DNA of 64,000 bases from Kalaharituber pfeilii (Eukaryota > Ascomycota > Pezizomycetes > Pezizales > Pezizaceae). Under the pieces are notes generated by a model. It ran no database searches. It was given only the letters and a program-made list of their open reading frames with translations, and was not told the DNA's origin. The stretch is from positions 124,001 to 188,000 of the forward strand of contig WHUZ01000035.1 of the NCBI GenBank assembly GCA_015179045.1, in the 5' to 3' direction. Each line of letters begins with the position of its first letter. The stretch's first letter is position 1. Of this stretch, positions 57,729-64,000 are shown in pieces. The position numbers were made by a program, and so were the translations under genes.

Positions 57729-59518
57729 GTACCGGAAGCTAACCCCGGCGCGGCACACTCTCGGGGACCGTGCAGCTCGAATAGAGATGTGCTTTTGTGT
57801 CTCTTGCTTGAGCGGAAATGTGGAAAGGATGCTGATGTGCACTTTATCCGAGAGGATCGGGGTCAGGCGAAGAGAATTGGACACCATTGCCATTGGGTTG
57901 AGCGTCAGAGAGCCGATTGACTTGGAAATGACCAGATTGCAGTGGCTCCCCACGATTGTTATACTTGTGAACTCGCTCGATTACGCTGGGCACATTCACA
58001 GGAATGAGCATTCTCCCCACTTAGTCTGGACCCCATTGCCGACACTGCTGGTGAGGATCTTAGGGGTACAGCGCAATAGCGCTGTATGCTAGTGGCTACA
58101 GACGCGGGCAGGCGACGATGCGGATGGAGGTATGGGTAGTGCGGAGCCACCGGGTGGTGGCGTGAGGCACAGCCACGGAATCTGTCCGCGCCGAGTCGGC
58201 AAGGATCAAGCCCGTCCTCCCATGACGCCCCCGCACCCCCGTCATGTCTTTCGCATGACCGTGCGGTGGCAAATAGGTGGTTCCAAGAGATCACACCGTA
58301 CAACACCACGCCGTACGCCCCACCGATCCGAATCTCGAACACGGCCTCTGCCGTTTCATAACGCAGTCACAAGACGCCGCGCAGGCAAGCATCTCCCAGC
58401 AGAGTCTGCACTAAGGTACCGTATCCCCAGCCTCGTAATATGATTGAGGCAGCTGGTGCCAATGGGCGTTCCTAGTTTTAATTCTTTCAACCCAGTCCCA
58501 AATCTGCAATCGTCTAGAATCAGAATCTCTGGTTTCGCAAATTATCGGGTGGCAATCTCACGCATGAGACTCCGAAACCCCTGTTCCACACCCCCGATGT
58601 GCACATACTTATCTGCCTTTTCTCCTAGGATATCTTAAGTCGCACCAATAACATTTCTTTTCTATGCAATCGTTTTGGCTTTTCCAAAGCCGAAAGACTA
58701 GGCAAGGATGCAGGAACTGGCGGCGTAAGGCTGGCCGAGCTGACTTCGGATCGGTAGTACTTGATTCGTTCAATACAGAGCTTTCCAACTTACTGCATCC
58801 GGGGGTAGCTAGGCTATTGATTCGCTGCAGTAGATATGTAGTTAGTCCTTGTTCCCCCACAATGTCAAACATATTAGCGATCCCGTTTACCGGCTAACAG
58901 ATTCTCATAATCGGGCCGAGGGATTGAAACACACAGTAAGAAATCTCGGTTGCCCATAAAGTCCCCATCTGGAGTTAGGAATCATCCACATGGCTGATCC
59001 AGCAGCCTGGATTGCCCATACATCTGGGGTTCGCACTAATAACTGGGGCCCCACAATAAGGCTTGTGTGCCTCCGCGCTAGATAGTTCTCGCTCCTTGAA
59101 TAGCAAGTTTTCTTCTCGCCCCTGCAGAAGCCTCTTTTTGCTTGCGTCAACTTTGGAAGAATGCCTCTGCATGTACATGGAATATCCAGCCTCTGTCTGA
59201 GCCTTGCGGTAAGACGTTTGTGTGACAAATGGCGAAGGGGCACAGCAAAAACGCCCGGGGACGAGGCTAGAGAAGAGGAGGCCAAATGATGAATAAAGCC
59301 ATCTACAAGTAGCTTCCACCCTCAAAAATAAAATCCTATATTACTCCGTACTCTATCATAATTTCATGACATGGGGTTGTGCTTCGATTAGAATATTGTT
59401 TTCCGCCGAAACCGATTGAACCTTTTCTCTCCAAGTGGCAGCAAATCAATTTCTCTTCCACTCGATCCTCCCTATATTTATTTCAATTATTCACCTGCAA
59501 GGATAATTTCCGGGTGAG
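57729..59518. other. Intergenic, possible decayed coding DNA
   Basis: Several protein-like but interrupted frames lie on the minus strand (57714-57953, 57959-58342, 58609-58872, 58905-59325). None shows a domain I recognise. They may be relics of one or more genes near the dead oxidase. The last ~200 bp are the promoter of the MFS transporter. Confidence 0.35.
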
Positions 59519-61212
59519 ATGAGTGACAAATCAAGTGGTGATTCAGATACACACAATGAAGAGGCCGGAATTAGTAAGAAGTTGAGGTCCGCTGAAATGG
59601 AATTGAAGTACGCGGACAACGGTGTAAGTGTAATCCACGCACGGTCAAATAGCAAGGTAGTTATCTAATCAGGTAACAGATAGCGTTAACTCCGCAACCA
59701 ACTGCGGATCCCAAAGATCCTCTGAACTGGAGCTCAACGAAAAAGAATGCCATTCTATTGACAGTTGCACTGGGCGCCTATGCCGCGGACTTTGGATCCG
59801 GTGCCGGTATTCCTTGCATCGTCAAGCAGGGAATTGAATGGAATATGACCCCCAATGAGGTGAATTATTCTGGTAACCTGAACGTTATATTCCTGTAGGT
59901 CTCCTTAACTCTTTGCCAAAGTGCTATTCTGATATTGGAAACAGAGGAATTGGTGGTCTATTCTGGATTCCAGTAATATACTTCTGGGGCCGTGCACCCG
60001 TGTTGTTTTGGACAACCCTATCTGGAACATTGTTCACACTCGGATGCTGCGTGACGACAGACTTCCAGACGTACTATGCCATGCGCGCGTTGATGGGATT
60101 CACCCTAACAGCGCCCCAAACAATTGGTCTTGCTTTCATCAAGGACATGTTCTTCTTCCAGTATGTTACCTCCAAACTTCGAACCAGCATCCATAGCCCA
60201 GCTAATATACCTTAATAGTGAGCATGCGCGAAAGATCGGTATCTGGGCGGCTATATTCCTCGTTGCACCATACTGCGGGCCGCTCTTTGGTAACTTCATC
60301 ATTGACGGCACAGGTGAATGGCGACCAGTATTCTGGCTTGTCTTTGCCTTCTGCTGCTTTGTCCTCGTCCTCATTGTGCTGTTTATCGATGAGACTTGGT
60401 ACAACCGCAACATTCCCATGGAGAAACAACCGGAGCGAGGATCTACTCAATGGGACAGGATGATGCGCTTGACCGGTATCTGGCAGATTAAGCATCATTC
60501 AGGGTATTTCCTTCCTGTCCTATCCAGCTGCAAGCGGTTGACCACCGTCTTATTCAAGCCCATCATGCTCCCAACCATGTGCTACTACATGATGAGCTTT
60601 ATGTGGGCTGTCGGTATCAACATCACAACGTCCATTCTGCTAGAGACCCCTCAGGCAGCTGGTGGGTACGGTTTCAACGCGAAGGCAATCGGGTACACTT
60701 ACTTCACTCCCCTGGTTGGTCTCGCTATTGGAGAGGCATTCGGTCACTTCTTTAACGACTTTGTTGCAAACCGATATATCCGAAAACACAATGGCGAGTT
60801 CAAGCCTGAAGTGCGGTTGTGGATAAACTACATTTCCTTCTTCTTCATGCTTCCTGGGCTCGTGCTTATTGGCCAGACACTGCACCACCATCTCCACTGG
60901 TCGGCATTGGTGATGGGATGGGGGATGTACGTCTTTGGTGTGATGACTGCCTCAGTGGGAGTTACCGCCTATACCCTTGATTGCTATCCAAATGCCTCTG
61001 GAGAAGTCGGCGGATACATGAACTTTGCACGTGTGGCCGGTGGTTTCAGCGTGGGATATTTCCAGATGCCATGGGGAATGAAAGTGGGATATGATGTCAG
61101 TTTTGGTACCCAAGCCGGCATTGTCACTGCGGCAGTGATCCTCTTGATCATTATCCAGCGCTTCGGTCGGATTTGGAGAGAGAAAGGAGGGCAGGTTGAA
61201 TTGGAGTTCTAA
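59519..61212 (+). CDS. MFS transporter, drug:H+ antiporter (DHA1/Hol1-like) type
   Basis: Four exons (59519-59623, 59680-59894, 59945-60160, 60219-61212) join in frame to 509 residues. The introns are 50-58 nt. The N-terminal 60 residues are polar; DPKDPLNWS precedes the first membrane segment, as in many fungal DHA1 carriers. Membrane segments follow in the order expected for 12 TMs, with a central cytosolic loop around ETWYNRNIPMEKQPERGS. GIGGLFWIPVIYFWGRAPVL is the TM2-loop-TM3 signature region. The tail is short and charged (RFGRIWREKGG). Such proteins are proton-coupled exporters or importers of small organic compounds in the plasma membrane; the substrate is unknown. It lies beside a dead phenol oxidase gene, which might hint at aromatic compound transport, but that is speculation. 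Confidence 0.9.
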
Positions 61213-64000
61213 TCATGAAGATGCTGTAGCTTAATCCGGTGGACGACAATTTGCAGCGATGTGAATACCCTTTTGCTGTTCGAAGGCGCAGGCTGATGTG
61301 GTCTGGTTACACTTGATGATTTGGAATTGTTGTTCGCAGTATTGTGCGTTATAATGACTTCCTGTCTTTTAAATGATATATATTTATTTTATAAGTACTT
61401 TGTTAGTCTCGTGCCCAGGTAATTTATGACCCTTTAAATTAAAGTGATGAATATTGAGCATTATTCGCTGGTATCGCCCTCCACAGGTTTCCTGCACACC
61501 TGAAGCTATAAAACAATGCCGATGTCCAATGGGTTCGTTTGACTGGCTCACAAATTGCTTGTTCCATACAAAGGTCTGCTCGAGTGATACTGACTAGTGT
61601 TCCGAAAGAACATGTGATGGTTCCCTTTTTGTTTTTTTAACCTTTTCCTCCATCACAGCCATCGCGATCGACAGGCTCTCCTTGCTTCCTTGCTTCAATA
61701 TAGGCTGAGGGTTATTCATTCCTTGTCCACTGAGTAGCCGCACATGCAGCAGCAATGCAGGAGGGAGTGTGTTGCATGAGATGATCGATGAGCATGAGTA
61801 AAGAACAAAGTGCGTAGTATTCGTGCTTGTTGCTCAGCTTGACGAGAGTGGGCTGAAGTCGGGGGTACCATATTCGAAAACAGGAGAGTATATAAATTCT
61901 GTGAGGAATGCGAGAGGAAATTGAATGGCAGGGTACTAGTGCTTACTTGTACTAGAATATGTACTAGAATAAGAGCCTGGGTATACTGCGAGAGCAGCTA
62001 GAATACAATCACCGTTCGCATTGTGCCGATCGGATGGCCGGTCGGGAGGGACACGGCCCACATCGGATGCGGCTTCGGCCGGATGAGCAGTCGGATAAAC
62101 AGGATCCACAATCATGCAGAAAGGACGCCATGGCCATGGCAACGACAAGTCATACCTATGTCGTCAAGGCCTAGTAATGGCATCTCCCGTAGATTGCTGG
62201 ACTGGGGGTAGCAGAAGGGAAAGTGGGATAACACAATGCGGAGCGGGAATAATATCCTGGTGAGTCTTCCTTTATCGACGAGGCGGTGGGATATAGCGGC
62301 GGCGCGACAGGGCCATACGCAATAGTGCCCAGTCGGATATCAAACTTGTCGCGCTTTATCTGCCGTAGCATGGCAATCCTATCTCGCTGGCCAGTCAAGT
62401 CTCTTCCGGCGGGAGGTATCATAATTGAAAGACTCCGCAATCGGGGTGGGTCGACTCTGATCAAACCTCCTCCGTTCGCCCACATGCACATCATTCACAT
62501 TCACCTGCGTGCGTACTGGCTACCGTCCCTGTTATTTTTGTGCTGCATGTAGAATTCTCATGTCGTTGCGAGAAGGGAGAATGCTCCCATTCTCCTTGCT
62601 TCATCTGCTTTCTCTCGTCACATCTTGTATGGATTGTCAGGTATTTTCTGCCTGTTTTAATTTTTCTCCGTTATGGTTCCTGCACCTTCGCACTCACGCA
62701 TTGCCCTGGCCTGGTCGATGCCGCGGCTGCAGGCAGAAGCACGCCTCTCCAGGCTAGGTTCCTGTACCGGTGAGAGGTTTGCAGTGGTGTTTGTCCGTCA
62801 GCCACGAGCTGTGATAGGGAGAGAGCGGAATTCGCTGGCGTAAAAGTAGGCGGAAGTGGGGGTGTACGGCGTAGACATGTCAAATATTCTCCGTTTGTAG
62901 CATCGACATCGCAGTTCCGTTGCCATGGCCAAATTTCCAACAGCACGAGAGAAACTGCGCTGTATCGGCCCCCTGTGAGCCCGGTGAAGCAGGCAGTCGC
63001 CCGTGGTAGAGCGTCCCGGCGGCGGAGATGAAGATCACCAGCGCCCCCGTGCCTGTTGGATTGTTGAGGGCGGGGAAGGGGAGGGGAGGAGGGGTATCGA
63101 GCGTTGGCTGTAGGGCAGGGGGCGACGCATGCTTGGGTTTCAAGTTGTCTCTCCCTGAATCTTGATGCTTCTGGCTCAATTGCGTGCGCTGCGACACCGG
63201 CTATCGCATCACCAACGTCTATCGAGCGTTACGCTGGCGTATATTAACCAGTACGCGTGCCAAATGTAGCCTATTATTACAAGTATTTACTTTGGTGTCA
63301 CAGTCGCCGAACCACAGGCATCGCAACATCGCAACACCGCAGCAAGCCTAGATACTGGCCTGCATCCATAATCACCGTCAAACCACGGCCAAACCAACCA
63401 AACCAACCAAACCAAACAAACCAAACAAAACATCCCGCCATCAACCCCCATCCAGCCATCCCGCTGCTCTGTTTTCTTCTCCCGTCCAGCTACCCCTGCC
63501 TTCCCGCCCCCCTCCACGCCTCATCAAATAGCTCAGAGCAGCACCATCCACCCTACTCGCTTTAGCTAGCTTGCTGGGGTCCATCTGCAGACGGTGACTA
63601 ACGCATTAAATGAACACTTAAACGAAGGAAAAAAAAAACAAAAACAAAAAAACAACGTAGATTGGCGGCGCAAGGGCTGACGCCCACGGCATATTTCCGC
63701 AGAAGAAAGCTTCTCTCCCATTTATCTTCGTTAACATCGGAAGACGCTGTCAACGTCGAAACGACAACAGGCAGTCACAGCACCGGCGCCCTAGCAACGA
63801 AACGAAACAACGGTCCCCATTTGGTTACATATCTACTGGTGGTCCAGGGATCATTAGCCAGGTAGAGACGCAGGCAGCAAGCAGCAACGCAGCCAGGGTC
63901 ATCTCGAGGCAGGGTCTTTACGCACGGCAACGGGGCTACAGCACGAGAGACACGCACAAGCGGCGACGGAGGCAAGACAAGACCGGGCTCACAGTCTGCC
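61213..64000. other. Right-end intergenic region
   Basis: The left part is the 3' flank of the transporter. No gene is supported to the window edge. A CCAAAC/CCAAACAAA microsatellite lies near 63387-63430, and the DNA from 63.2 kb on looks like the pyrimidine/CA-rich leader of a gene that may start beyond the window. Confidence 0.4.

Overview
The window looks like nuclear DNA of a filamentous ascomycete (Pezizomycotina). The evidence is short spliceosomal introns (about 47-120 nt, GTAAGT/GTATGT-type donors, CTAAC-like branch points), a fungal-type U2 snRNA, and recognisable fungal forms of YSH1/CPSF-73, a LAMMER kinase, TAF4, SPT20, a Pex22-like protein, an EI24/Rrt8-like protein and an MFS transporter. 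I cannot name the genus. All calls are by eye from motifs; no database search was run.

Layout. 0-3.8 kb: a secreted tandem-repeat protein (-), a U2 snRNA gene (-) with its own TATA element, and a truncated eIF2B-gamma fragment (-). 4.9-6.0 kb: a Pex22-like membrane protein (+). 8.5-15.8 kb: two housekeeping genes on the minus strand, YSH1 (eight or more exons, one apparent frameshift) and a six-exon LAMMER kinase. 15.8-24.7 kb: a gene-free stretch holding one near-perfect 27-bp hairpin. 24.7-31.8 kb: TAF4 (-) and SPT20 (+) face away from each other across a very GC-rich intergene that includes 54 consecutive Gs; TFIID and SAGA subunits thus share a promoter region.

31.8-51.4 kb is accessory: a 700-bp TA-flanked inverted-repeat element, the end of a pogo/Tigger-like element, an orphan ORF, an extremely AT-rich ~1.2-kb element with ~100-bp terminal inverted repeats carrying transition differences typical of RIP, a two-finger C2H2 factor with a 5'-leader intron, and several copies of a short SINE-like repeat ending in poly(A). 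51.4-52.3 kb holds the intact EI24/Rrt8-like gene. After more relic DNA (second pogo-like end, G-rich repeat), 56.4-57.8 kb holds a vanillyl-alcohol-oxidase-type flavoenzyme pseudogene with stops, frameshifts and an internal deletion, followed by an intact four-exon MFS transporter (59.5-61.2 kb). The last 2.8 kb has no gene I can support.

The pattern is compact conserved genes separated by islands of decayed repeats. The conserved genes serve general gene expression (splicing RNA, mRNA 3'-end cleavage, two coactivator subunits, a kinase); they do not form one pathway or cluster. I found no convincing undescribed multi-gene system. The best leads are the dispersed SINE-like family, the TIR elements, the 27-bp hairpin and the secreted repeat protein. 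Several apparent one-base frame changes (YSH1, TAF4 5' region, U2) need checking against raw reads.
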